From Leuctra nigra (Eukaryota > Arthropoda > Insecta > Plecoptera > Leuctridae), in assembly GCA_934045905.1 (NCBI GenBank), contig OW203762.1, forward strand, positions 1,674,001 through 1,738,000: DNA of 64,000 nt, in the 5' to 3' direction. Of the stretch, positions 45,430 through 57,046 are shown piece after piece. Position numbers and translations under genes: made by a program. The notes under the pieces are model-generated. The model did no database searches, was not told where the DNA came from, and saw only the letters and a list, made by a program, of their open reading frames with translations. Every line of letters begins with the position of its first letter. Within the stretch, counting starts at the first letter, position 1.

Positions 45430-45676
45430 TTTCTATCGACGAGTGCTCACGCACGATTTTGTTATTTATTCTTGTTAAATATATATTGTAATTTATCTTT
45501 AGCCTGTATTTTTAATGTGTTTTCAATTGTATTTATGACTTTTTGCTCAAGTTGGCAGTGGGGCACATGTTGTTACGGGGCTTTGCTCTATTCCCACTGC
45601 CAGTAAATGCATGTATAATATTTATCTCATGTATGTGTTATATATGTGTTTTAAAATAAATAATGATAATAATATT
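45430..45676 (+). other. LINE 3' untranslated region
   Basis: Includes GGGGCTTTGCTC and TGGCAGTGGG, AATAAATAATGATAATAATA at the end. Simple-repeat tails are usual for CR1/L2-type LINEs. Confidence 0.6.
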
Positions 45677-46226
45677 GTATCAGATCAGCTCTAGATTTGA
45701 CTGGCCCATGTATTTGGAGGTGACTGGAGTCTGCTTGAAGCCTGTTCCTTCCTATATATCACGTGATTGTGGCTTCAAACAATAGTGATCAGCAAACCCA
45801 TCATTGACGTTTCCATTAGTCCTTATGAATATCATAAAAACAGAATCAATACTCCATCAAGCGCCCGAATCCAGTGTTTAATAATAAAGAGCCAATAAAT
45901 ACAATAAAGCTTTCAATAGACGCAATCAGTGGATTGGTTCACGTGGGCTGGGGCGGGGGGGGGGGGGGGGGGGGGTAATTGAATGCTTTGTTTCCAATCC
46001 AAGCGGCAGAGATTCATAACATTGACCTGATATTAATAGCAGGTAGGTATACATCTTATAGTAGATCGAGTACATCAGGCTTCATTCAAAAATAATAATA
46101 TATGTATTTGAAAATCATAGACGAAATCACAAAGAAGGTCATTTATTGATATTCAATTTTTTCACGGACCTGTGCGGCCCGGACCCGCATGAGCCCCATG
46201 GTATTACAACATAATTTTATAATTTT
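45677..46226. other. Unassigned DNA with a 21-base G run
   Basis: No gene seen. A G homopolymer occupies about 45955-45975 and could be an assembly weak point. Confidence 0.4.
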
Positions 46227-47628
46227 TGAGCGAGCGTAGCGAGCGTCACCACGGTACTCTTATGGCACTTTCTCTGTGTGTTTTTTTTTTTTTTTTTTGC
46301 CTGCACTGCTCAGGTCAAACCGCACAACCAATCGATCTGAAATTTTGTACACATACTAACGTAATCTATGCGATCCCTGGGATCTTTTCTGAACGAGATC
46401 CTGTGATTGGTTCAAATTTTATAAAAATTATCTTTCGATTGGTTGGTTCGATCAATTTGAAATTTAGCAAAGTCATTGCAACCAACATTGTACCCAATCA
46501 AAAAATAATTCAGCCAAATCCTCCAATTGGTTCAAATTTGAAACCATTTTTCATGTGATTTTTGAAATTTTAACTGGAACCGATTGACCGACCAACTAAA
46601 AACTTCGCATGGTCATTGGTACCAACATTTAAGGTATTTTTGCCAATTTTCACTCTAATCTGTCGTTATTTTCAAAAGTTTTTGTCATTTTAGGGACATT
46701 TTGATCAGATTGATCTGATATTGTGTACACACACTACATATCATATCATATGGGTGGTCCCAGGTATATTTTTTGAACGAAATCCTGTGATTTTTGAAAA
46801 TTAACAAGGAACCGTTCAATCATAAAGGTTTAATCGATCAACTTAAAACTTAGCAAGGATTGGCAACTTAAAACTTAGCAAGGATTGGCACCAATATTTT
46901 TCATTTGTATACTTAATTTAAAACGGCCTATAGCCACCTATCAAAACCTATCAAATGGTCTTCGATTAATCTGATCAATCAAACTCATATTTTGCATGGT
47001 CGTTCAGACCAACATTGTCTCTTATTTTTCAAATTTTCAGCCCTACCAGTCAAGAACATAGATGCACTTATTGACTGTTTTAATAACTGTCAGAAATGAC
47101 ATTTCAAAACAGAAATTCCACTGCATTCTGGGTTGCTCTATGTAGCAAAGCAAAGTTTATAGATGGCTATTCTCAATATCAAGTAAGACAGATTCTTTTC
47201 TTAGTTGATCATATTGCAATACATAATGTAGTTAAAATGTAATGTAGGTATTTCATATACATAGGTATAGGTATACCTTATCTAAAATAATTTATTTTAC
47301 GATATGGATTGTGTTTCACAGTTATGAAAACGACGTTTTGACTAGATAACATCATATTTTACACATTTCCAGCACAATCGGTCAAGAATTTACAGACTTA
47401 TTGCTGTTTTAAGTGTTTGAATATCTGTCCAAAGAGATTGATGGAAAAATATCAGTACAATAATCTGTTATTTAATTGATCCAGAGTGTTTATGAAAAGT
47501 TGCAAGGAAAATTGGTAATAAATAATGTATAGTAAGTTATCTTTGATTGAATGGATCGTGCTATGATTGGCGATGTCGTGCGTGTCGGTGCTCGCTCATC
47601 AACGCGTTACTCCGAGCGTTTTCCTAGT
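46227..47628 (+). mobile_element. Family B repeat, long variant
   Basis: 5' TGAGCGAGCGTAGCGAGCGT, 3' GTGCTCGCTCATCAACGCGT then GCGTTTTCCTAGT. 1402 bp. A short duplication (AAAACTTAGCAAGGATTGGC at about 46853 and 46870) and extra modules near 46950-47550 make it longer than other copies, perhaps a fusion of two subfamilies. Confidence 0.7.
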
Positions 47629-48211
47629 AGTATCACTTTTTCTTATTGTTATAATAATCCCAGTAAAGTATAAAGTCATGGGTCATTTTGTTTTACAGGT
47701 AGCAGGTACACTTAGAAATATAAAACTAATTTAAATGATTGGTCATGTTCCGTAACAATGCGTGTTATTATCATTGAAATGAGAGGTCACCTACTAGTAG
47801 AGTGAGACAAGGCGATCACTTGGACCCACTTCTGATGATGCGATCTGCGATTTAACATTCAGTCAATCAGATGCATTGAGCGATCAGTTTTAGTAGTGCC
47901 AAGTGTACCTACTTTTATAACCTTTATTTAATGGAATACAACATTGTTTGTTGGCCGCCCATCATCTCTGTTTGTTAAGCTGCATACTTATTTACTTTCG
48001 AGGTGCTGCAGGTTTACTGCCCTTTTGTTGGATACGATTGTTGACGAAAGTGTGGACCGAGGAGTGGACGAAATATTTGTCATTTAATCATGATTAAGGG
48101 CCGGTATAACCAAAGTTAATCTGAGCCGGATAAACTAAATATTGGACTAAATTGGCGGCACAGCTAATCAGATACCTCAAAATGAGTGAATTGAATTTAA
48201 TCCAAAAGTTA
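47629..48211. repeat. Dispersed repeat D copy 2 and spacer
   Basis: 47733-47920 resembles 3627-3815 (GGTCATGTTCC, GAGTGAGACAAGG, AGTGCCAAG). The remainder is unassigned. Confidence 0.45.
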
Positions 48212-48380
48212 ACAATGTTTCAAGATCTAGACATAATTATGTTGGAAGATTGATTCCACCATTTGCACGTACAGACAAATATTTGCATGCGTTTTATGCT
48301 GGGTAGTTTCTTCCTACAACAGTCTACCATCTAGTCTACGACAAGACTGCACTAACATTATTGATTTTAAAGCAATTTCA
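48212..48380 (+). pseudogene. LINE 3' coding fragment carrying the unoccupied Family A site
   Basis: Matches 42926-43042 joined to about 45352-45400 of the interrupted LINE, with a one-base deletion near 48301 (TGCTGGGTAG versus TGCTAGGGTAG). The Family A target point lies between 48329 and 48330. Confidence 0.85.
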
Positions 48381-48588
48381 CTTTGGTTATTCCGGGCCTA
48401 AATAAAATACAAACTTTGGGTTGCAATTTGGGATGAACGGACTTTTCGCCGACGGAACTTTTACCGATATTCCAAAAAGCACGGAACTTTTGCCAACGGT
48501 GAAATTGAACATGGAGGAATTTCTACCGCCAGAACTTGTATTCTTTTCTCAATAGTTCCTTCATTGAAAAATTAAAAACCAATCATAA
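48381..48588. other. Spacer with CGGAACTTTTGCC-type text
   Basis: 48430-48540 has CGACGGAACTTTTACCGA and CGGAACTTTTGCCAACGG, related in inverse to the short tandem array at 50068-50178. Confidence 0.45.
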
Positions 48589-49614
48589 ACTAGGAAAACG
48601 CTCCGTGAAACTCGTTGATGAGCGAGCACCGGACACGTGCGCAAACATAGAACCGAAGATGCGTTAACACATAGGAACTTAATAAACGTTTTAACATTAT
48701 TAAACCTAGATTAAACGATAAACAGTTCTTAAAGAAAATGTCAGGCTAGACAGAAGCTCAGAAACGTAATGAATTCAACTTTTCCACAAGTATTGGTAGA
48801 AGAAGACTATTATGAAATTTCAATGTTCGGACAAAAACTCTCGATAAATAATGTCACCAGCTATAAAAGCGGGGAACTTTACTAAAACCTTCACAAAGCA
48901 CACCAAATTGTCAAACTTTTTCAACGAAAATAAGCAAAATACTGGATAGATTTGAAATGAGGTGTGATCACGAGAAGAGAACAAACGCCACTCTATGAAA
49001 CACACAGGAAGCACGGCCATCAGAACTATACGAATTTACGAAAAGTCAATCAAGGTTGTTAGTTTTGCGAATACTCAAAATAATTTATTTGGAAAAACGT
49101 TCCATATTGAATTATTAAAATATGATCCACTTATTCAACATAAAAGTATCTGCTTTTCACTTAAAAGTGTACATAGCATCTAAACACTCTGGTACCTAAA
49201 GCAAATCAGATTCAGTTGCAGTGGAAAAACATTCATTTTCAATGTTTCATTTCTGATAGCTATTAAAAATGTCAATAAGTTCATACATTCTTAACCGAGT
49301 AGGATGAAAATTTGTAAAATAAGAGACCATGTTGGTCTGAATGATCATGCAAAATATGAGTTTGATGAGATTTATCGAATACCATTTTCATTTTTCAACC
49401 TATCAGGAGATATTTATTTAAATTTTAACCAATTGATAGATTTCAAAAAAAAATGTGGTCAGCAAACAGAGAATGTTGTCTCTACATGTGTGCAAAATTT
49501 CAGGTCTATCGGTGAAACGGTGCGATTTCTATTGCTCCATTTAGCAGACAAAAACAAAACAAAAACAAAGGTCCATATCAAAAGAGTAAAAGGAGACGCT
49601 CGCTTCGCTCGCTC
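48589..49614 (-). mobile_element. Family B repeat, complete
   Basis: Starts ACTAGGAAAACGCTCCGTG and ends ACGCTCGCTTCGCTCGCTCA, with T on each side in element orientation. 1026 bp, non-coding; its modules are closest to the copy at 544-1450. Confidence 0.75.
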
Positions 49615-50067
49615 AAAAATCTTCAAGAAAGAAACCAATTACTAATTATTATCTTAAAAACATATCTAAAAAAACTTATCTTCTGATCTTATAGGTTGTA
49701 TGAAAACTGTGAAAATGATAGATAAATATTTATAAGAAAATTTAATACCTACATTTTCAAGATTTTTTGTGCTTTCAAATTAATCTGTTTCAAAATTTGA
49801 TGAAAACTATAAATCTAGTTTCAAAGTATCTCCTTGATAAGAAAATATAATAATATATTTTCCAAGAATAAGTAAGTATTTGTGTTTTCACAATAATATG
49901 TTTAGATAATATCTTAGCAAATAAGTGAACCTGGAAAACTGGGATTTTCTCTGGTTTGTGTTGTACTTTTGTATCTGACAATTTTACATGAATTATTACT
50001 GTACATTTTATTTCACAGAAGGTTATTAGTTCGTCAAAACTTTTTATTATCGGCTAAAATTCCGCCT
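49615..50067. other. AT-rich DNA
   Basis: No gene recognised. Confidence 0.4.
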
Positions 50068-50178
50068 TGCATCGGTCAAAGTTCCGCCGGTCAAAGTTCC
50101 GTCGGTCAAAGTTCCGACGGCAAAGTTCCGTCGGTCAAAGTTCCGAAATGTCGGTCAAAGTTCCATCGGTCAAAAGTC
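50068..50178 (+). repeat. Short tandem array, 16-17 bp unit
   Basis: About seven degenerate copies of GGTCAAAGTTCCGTC. Related text in the opposite sense at 48430-48540, on the other side of the Family B copy. Confidence 0.75.
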
Positions 50179-51046
50179 CTACCACCGTAATTTGGTCGTT
50201 AATAATTAGTAACAATTAGGTACTTGGTGTTCGGTGAAAATAAGCTATTTTCGTTTCTCTCTGCGGGTCTTTTCTATAAAAAAAAATTTCAAAAAGGTCC
50301 CAGATAAAAACCATCAGGACAACCAAGAAAATCATGTGGCATAAATAATTGGTTTGCGGTTTTGGTCTCTAATCGTTCCCGATTGAGCATGTTTTGCGCT
50401 GTTTTGTTGAATAAGCGGAAGTACGATATTTATAATTTAACAAAGTACGAAACACAAACAATAAAGTGCTGTTCTAATGTTATAACAGCACTAATAATAT
50501 ATTATACAATCTGACTGATCATGTGAAAATACTATCAGAGCTACATCCGCTTATGATACATTTTATCTCTCAATTTGCTCCAACTTAGCATCTTAAAACG
50601 TAAATAAGTCAATAGGTATATTCTCAATCGATTTGCCTGACATATTTAAATAATATGGAGCCAATGTTCTCGTCAGCAGTGTAGTCCTAATATTTTTTGG
50701 GGTATACGCTACCATGGGCGAGGGGGGGGGGGGGTATGCGCTACAATGGGCGTCCAGGGGGGTGGGGCACCCAGTCCCGCAGGGCGTTTTTGGTTTTTGG
50801 GCACGTGAAATCAATTTTAAGACGTTATGAGGCGTATTTTGTTAAAATATTCAATATATTTTATAATTTGACACTTTGGGGTGGTGGAGGGCATGGCACC
50901 ACCTTGCCCCGCAGGACTTTTTGGTTTTTTGACACTTTGAAATTAAATTTTTTGAGTTTTTTGCTTACGAAATGAAACTAGACGTAAATCACCACAACAT
51001 TTTTAATTATTCCTGACATCTTCACTCTTCAGCAAAACATTTTTTT
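50179..51046. repeat. Family C copy and hAT-like scraps
   Basis: 50330-50560 is related in inverse to 24440-24600 (GTTGAATAAGCGG, AATCTGACTGATCATGTG). 50690-50945 has two similar blocks with GGGGTATGCGCTAC and CCCCGCAGG, and a G run at about 50722-50732. No gene. Confidence 0.45.
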
Positions 51047-51651
51047 TGAGCGAGCGAAGCAAGCGTCTCCTCTCGGCTCTTTTGGCACGGACCTCTGTTT
51101 TTTTTTTTTTTTTTTTCTGTTACCTGACGATATAAAGATCAGAGTTTTTCTTCGATCGAGCTAAAATTTTGCACACATGTGGGGACAACCTTTTCTGTTT
51201 GCAGACCCTAATTTTTTGAAATCCATTCATTGGCTAAAATTTAAATAAACATCTCCTGATAGGCTGAAAAATGAAAACGGTCTTCGATAATTCTGATCAA
51301 ACTCATATTTTGCATGATCATTAAGACCAACATTGTCTCTTATTTTACAAAATGTCATCCCAATCAGTTAAGAACGTATGAACTTATTAACATTTTTAAT
51401 ATCTGTCAGATATGAAGTATCGAAATGAATGTTTTCCAGTGCCAATTGAAATGAATCATCTGATTTTACTATATTTACCAGGGTGCTTAGATGCTATTTT
51501 CAAGTTTCGATGAAAAGCATTAATGATCATATTTCTATTCAATATGGATGTAGGTATATGTTTTCTGTGCGTTGTGTACGCATTTCCGGTTCGAGAATTT
51601 GCACGTACCCGTGCTCGCTCATCAACGCGTTACACTGAGCGTTTTCCTAGT
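51047..51651 (+). mobile_element. Family B repeat, short
   Basis: 5' TGAGCGAGCGAAGCAAGCGT, 3' GTGCTCGCTCATCAACGCGT then GCGTTTTCCTAGT. 605 bp. Followed 20 bp later by the 22-bp satellite. Confidence 0.75.
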
Positions 51652-51673
51652 AGGTACTATACCTACGGCGTAT

Positions 51674-52415
51674 ACCCGCGTTACCCTCGACTACACCCGC
51701 GTTTACCCTCGACTACACCCGCGTTTACCCTCGACTACACCCGCGTTTACCCTCGACTACACCCGCGTTACCCTCGACTACACCCGCGTTTACCCTCGAC
51801 TACACCCGCGTTTACCCTCGACTACACCCGCGTTTACCCTCGACTACACCCGCGTTTACCCTCGACTACACCCGCGTTTACCCTCGACTACACCCGCGTT
51901 TACCCTCGACTACACCCGCGTATACCCTCGACTACACCCGCGTTACCCTCGACTACACCCGCGTTTACCCTCGACTACACCCGCGTTACCCTCGACTACA
52001 CCCGCGTTTACCCTCGACTACACCCGCGTTTACCCTCGACTACACCCGCGTTTACCCTCGACTACACCCGCGTTTACCCTCGACTACACCCGCGTTTACC
52101 CTCGACTACACCCGCGTTTACCCTCGACTACACCCGCGTTTACCCTCGACTACACCCGCGTTTACCCTCGACTACACCCGCGTTTACCCTCGACTACACC
52201 CGCGTTTACCCTCGACTACACCCGCGTTTACCCTCGACTACACCCGCGTTTACCCTCGACTACACCCGCGTTACCCTCGACTACACCCGCGTTTACCCTC
52301 GACTACACCCGCGTTACCCTCGACTACACCCGCGTTTACCCTCGACTACACCCGCGTTACCCTCGAGTACACCCGCGTTTACCCTCGACTACACCCGCGT
52401 TTACCCTCGACTACA
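51674..52415 (+). repeat. 22-bp satellite array, about 34 copies
   Basis: Unit CGACTACACCCGCGTTTACC-CT with frequent 21-bp variants that have one T fewer. Only isolated other changes (GTATACC, CGAGTAC). Mixed 21/22-bp units keep two plus frames open but alternate between YPRLH, LDYTRV and PSTTPAF phases, which argues against coding. Confidence 0.95.
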
Positions 52416-53075
52416 TCATGGTTCTCGATCAATGCAACATTTCAAAGTGATCGGAATATTTTGAAGTGTCAACAAATAAGTCCAAAGTACCGAGACTATA
52501 GCGACGAAGTTTGGAAAAGTAGATATTTTGACTTTAATTCGAGTTCGAGGCCAGAGAAATTGTAGGAGTATTTATTATAGTTAGTGCTATTTCTTTGTCG
52601 ACTCAACAAGTAGTTCTTCACACAGACAGGTAACTCTGTTTCATACATATTTAATCCTTTCAATGTGTTGAAAGTTAGTTATGACTGTTTAGGAAATTTT
52701 ACTACAAGATTTACCAGGTGTGGGGTTCTTAATTACATCCGCCCCAGATAATTAAAATTCGTATTTTTATTTTAGAGTCAAGTTCTAAAAATCTCAATCC
52801 AGGAGCGATAACCTCTGCGTGTACTTGCTATTACCTGTTGCTGTGATTTGCATGAGTTAAAGTTGCTAACTGCAGGCTTCCTGGTCCTGAACAAGATCGC
52901 CAATAATCAGTTACCAGGCCGATGTTTAGAGACTGATAGTACATCAGCATGATTTTATACTTCATTGTTAAATCGCCGCCGTTTCATTCTTAATGACCTG
53001 AAAATAGCGCCCCAGGAAACTGCATTAGCCCTATTTCAAGAAGTTAAGAGTTTGCCGGCGGCTTTGGGTGGGAGA
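52416..53075. other. Unassigned DNA
   Basis: No gene recognised. Confidence 0.4.
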
Positions 53076-53285
53076 GAGACAGACTGCTGGGTGTTGCAAT
53101 GAGAGGGAGTGAGGTAGAGAGAGGATCATGCACACGCCATGAGTAAGACAAAGACAGACTGCTGGGTGTTGCAATGAGAGGGAGTGAGGTAGAGAGAGGA
53201 TCATGCACACGCCATGAGTAAGACAGAGACAGACTGCTGGGTGTTGCAATGAGAGGGAGTGAGGTAGAGAGAGGTCATGCACACG
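53076..53285. repeat. 75-bp tandem repeat, three copies
   Basis: AGACTGCTGGGTGTTGCAAT recurs at 53081, 53156 and 53231. The unit also holds a GA-rich block and ATGCACACGC. The period is a multiple of three, so the minus strand is open (83 codons), but nothing indicates a protein. Confidence 0.9.
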
Positions 53286-54150
53286 CGAGCAGTAATCGAT
53301 GAGGGTTGAGAATTAGGAGATGAAGAGAAGATCAGAGAAGATTCACACCTAATTCAGACTAACATCAGGTTCTTTAAGCAACTTATCAAGTTAAGCACTC
53401 ATAGTTTTATAACTTGACATTTAGGTTCTGCATGGCTGAAATAAAATCTACCTAATATTTTAACACAAATTAAATATTTTTATTTACAAAATAATTCAAA
53501 ACCCTTTGTTTCAAAACAATTGAATTTGAAAATAATTTTTAAAATTCTGTTAATGAAACTTTTGGTATCATGATAGTATCGTTCTCAATTATTTCCCAGA
53601 TCGAATCATTGACTATTGAATCCATGTTGTATGAATGTATGTCCGCGTCTACCAGAAAAAAGTTTTTTAGGTTTTTTTTTCATGTTTCTTAGGTCGTATG
53701 GAAAGTTTTGTTGGTAATATTTTCACATCACCAGCTGCATTATTACCAATAACTCTGCTATCTCCACAATAAAACTTACGTAGGTATTTATCTATAAACA
53801 TATTGTATTTAAACATTTAAAATAATGAGTGTTGCCTATTGATCGGAAGTTGTGAATCTAGTGGCCAAGAGTTGACAGCAGTGCAATTATCCTTTGATCT
53901 TCACAGAATGCAGATTCACTCAACTCACTAAATCTATTGGCAATGTAGTACGATGCAAGTGAATACATTATCTCGGTAATTTCTGAATAAAATGCGTTGT
54001 GATTGTTTGTAATTGCCTGCCGTAACACAAAGCGGTGCCTCGAGCAACAGCTATTGATTGTTGCAGCTAATTAGCGGGATTGAGCCGATTCCATGACACG
54101 CTGTTTGATATCACGAGATATGTCCGCGCATGCTCATTAGTGCCAGTGCG
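53286..54150. other. Unassigned DNA
   Basis: AT-rich, no gene recognised. Confidence 0.4.
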
Positions 54151-57046
54151 CTGGGCAGAGCCATCTCGACACGACCCGAGCAAATACTCAGCGATCATCA
54201 GACACCGAGTCATATGCAACTGGAAGAAATGCCAGAGCCATCTAGCGGAGAGATCTCGACACGACCCGAGCAAATACTCAGCGATCATCAGAGTAAACAT
54301 ATTAATACGCTCAAGACACCGAGTCATATGCAACTGGAAGAAATGCCAGAGCCATCTAGCGGAGAGATCTCGACACGACCCGAGCAAATACTCAGCGATC
54401 ATCAGAGTAAACATATTAATACGCTCAAGACACCGAGTCATATGCAACTGGAAGAAATGCCAGAGCCATCTAGCGGAGAGATCTCGACACGACCCGAGCA
54501 AATACTCAGCGATCATCAGAGTAAACATATTAATACGCTTAAGACACCGAGTCATATGCAACTGGAAGAAATGCCAGAGCCATCTAGCGGAGAGATCTCG
54601 ACACGACCCGAGCAAATACTCAGCGATCATCAGAGTAAACATATTAATACGCTCAAGACACCGAGTCATATGCAACTGGAAGAAATGCCAGAGCCATCTA
54701 GCGGAGAGATCTCGACACGACCCGAGCAAATACTCAGCGATCATCAGAGTAGACATATTAATACGCTTAAGACACCGAGTCATATGCAACTGGAAGAAAT
54801 GCCAGAGCCATCTAGCGGAGAGATCTCGACACGACCCGAGCAAATACTCAGCGATCATCAGAGTAGACATATTAATACGCTCAAGACACCGAGTCATATG
54901 CAACTGGAAGAAATGCCAGAGCCATCTAGCGGAGAGATCTCGACACGACCAGAGCAAATACTCAGCGATTATCAGAGTAGACATATTAATACGCTCAAGA
55001 CACCGAGTCATATGCAACTGGAAGAAATGCCAGAGCCATCTAGCGGAGAGATCTAGACACGACCCGAGCAAATACTCAGCGATCATCAGAGTAAACATAT
55101 TAATACGCTCAAGACACCGAGTCATATGCAACTGGAAGAAATGCCAGAGCCATCTAGCGGAGAGATCTCGACACGACCCGAGCAAATACTCAGCGATCAG
55201 CAGAGTAAACATATTAATACGCTTAAGACACCGAGTCATATGCAACTGGAAGAAATGCCAGAGCCATCTAGCGGAGAGATCTCGACACGACCCGAGCAAA
55301 TACTCAGCGATCATCAGAGTAAACATATTAATACGCTTAAGACACCGAGTCATATGCAACTGGAAGAAATGCCAGAGCCATCTAGCGGAGAGATCTCGAC
55401 ACGACCCGAGCAAATACTCAGCGATCATCAGAGTAGACATATTAATACGCTCAAGACACCGAGTCATATGCAACTGGAAGAAATGCCAGAGCCATCTAGC
55501 GGAGAGATCTCGACATGACCCGAGCAAATACTCAGCGATCATCAGAGTAAACATATTAATACGCTCAAGACACCGAGTCATATGCAACTGGAAGAAATGC
55601 CAGAGCTATCTAGCGGAGAGATCTCGACACGACCCGAGCAAATACTCAGCGATCATCAGAGTAAACATATTAATACGCTCAAGACACCGAGTCATTTGCA
55701 ACTGGAAGAAATGCCAGAGCCATCTAGCGGAGAGATCTCGACACGACCCGAGCAAATACTCAGCGATCATCAGAGTAAACATATTAATACGCTTAAGACA
55801 CCGAGTCATATGCAACTGGAAGAAATGCCAGAGCCATCTAGCGGAGAGATCTCGACACGACCCGAGCAAATACTCAGCGATCATCAGAGTAGACATATTA
55901 ATACGCTCAAGACACCGAGTCATATGCAACTGGAAGAAATGCCAGAGCCATCTAGCGGGGAGATCTCGACACGACCCGAGCAAATACTCAGCGATCATCA
56001 GAGTAGACATATTAATACGCTCAAGACACCGAGTCATATGCAACTGGAAGAAATGCCAGAGCCATCTAGCGGAGAGATCTCGACACGACCCGAGCAAATA
56101 CTCAGCGATCATCAGAGTAAACATATTAATACGCTCAAGACACCGAGTCATATGCAACTGGAAGAAATGCCAGAGCCATCTAGCGGAGAGATCTCGACAC
56201 GACCCGAGCAAATACTCAGCGATCATCAGAGTAAACATATTAATACGCTCAAGACACCGAGTCATATGCAACTGGAAGAAATGCCAGAGCCATCTAGCGG
56301 AGAGATCTCGACACGACCCGAGCAAATACTCAGCGATCATCAGAGTAGACATATTAATACGCTCAAGACACCGAGTCATATGCAACTGGAAGAAATGCCA
56401 GAGCCATCTAGCGGGGAGATCTCGACACGACCCGAGCAAATACTCAGCGATCATTAGAGTAGACATATTAATACGCTCAAGACACCGAGTCATATGCAAC
56501 TGGAAGAAATGCCAGAGCCATCTAGCGGAGAGATCTCGACACGACCCGAGCAAATACTCAGCGATCATCAGAGTAAACATATTAATACGCTCAAGACACC
56601 GAGTCATATGCAACTGGAAGAAATGCCAGAGCCATCTAGCGGAGAGATCTCGACACGACCCGAGCAAATACTCAGCGATCATCAGAGTAAACATATTAAT
56701 ACGCTCAAGACACCGAGTCATATGCAACTGGAAGAAATGCCAGAGCCATCTAGCGGAGAGATCTCGACACGACCCGAGCAAATACTCAGCGATCATCAGA
56801 GTAAACATATTAATACGCTCAAGACACCGAGTCATATGCAACTGGAAGAAATGCCAGAGCCATCTAGCGGAGAGATCTCGACACGACCCGAGCAAATACT
56901 CAGCGATCATCAGAGTAGACATATTAATACGCTCAAGACACCGAGTCATATGCTACTGGAAGAAATGCCAGAGCCATCTAGCGGAGAGATCTCGACACGA
57001 CCCGAGCAAATACTCAGCGATCATCAGAGTAAACACATTAATACGC
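54151..57046 (+). repeat. 114-bp satellite array, about 25 copies
   Basis: Unit contains CATATGCAACTGGAAGAAAT, CCATCTAGCGGAGAGATC, CGACCCGAGCAAATACTCAG and ACATATTAATACGCTCAAG. The first unit lacks the linker. Variants are GTAAACAT/GTAGACAT, CGCTCAAG/CGCTTAAG and GCGGAGAG/GCGGGGAG. The period equals 38 codons, and long frames stay open on both strands, including 1006 codons on the plus strand. Another plus frame has scattered stops (55056, 55518, 56457). Satellite DNA, not a gene. Confidence 0.95.

Larger units (their letters stand above)
40060..45676 (+). mobile_element. CR1/L2-type LINE interrupted by Family A and Family B
   Basis: Coding from 40060 to a stop at 45427-45429 once the inserted Family A copy (43043-45351) is discounted. 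A 3' untranslated part of about 250 bp ends in AATAATGATAATAATA. One frameshift (42427-42433), one nonsense codon (TAG at 42764-42766) and the insertion make it inactive. A second, short copy of its 3' coding part survives at 48212-48380. Confidence 0.85.

Noticed and set aside
51523..52464. Proline/threonine-rich protein over the 22-bp array
   Set aside because: Mixed 21- and 22-bp units shift phase repeatedly and the reading starts inside Family B.
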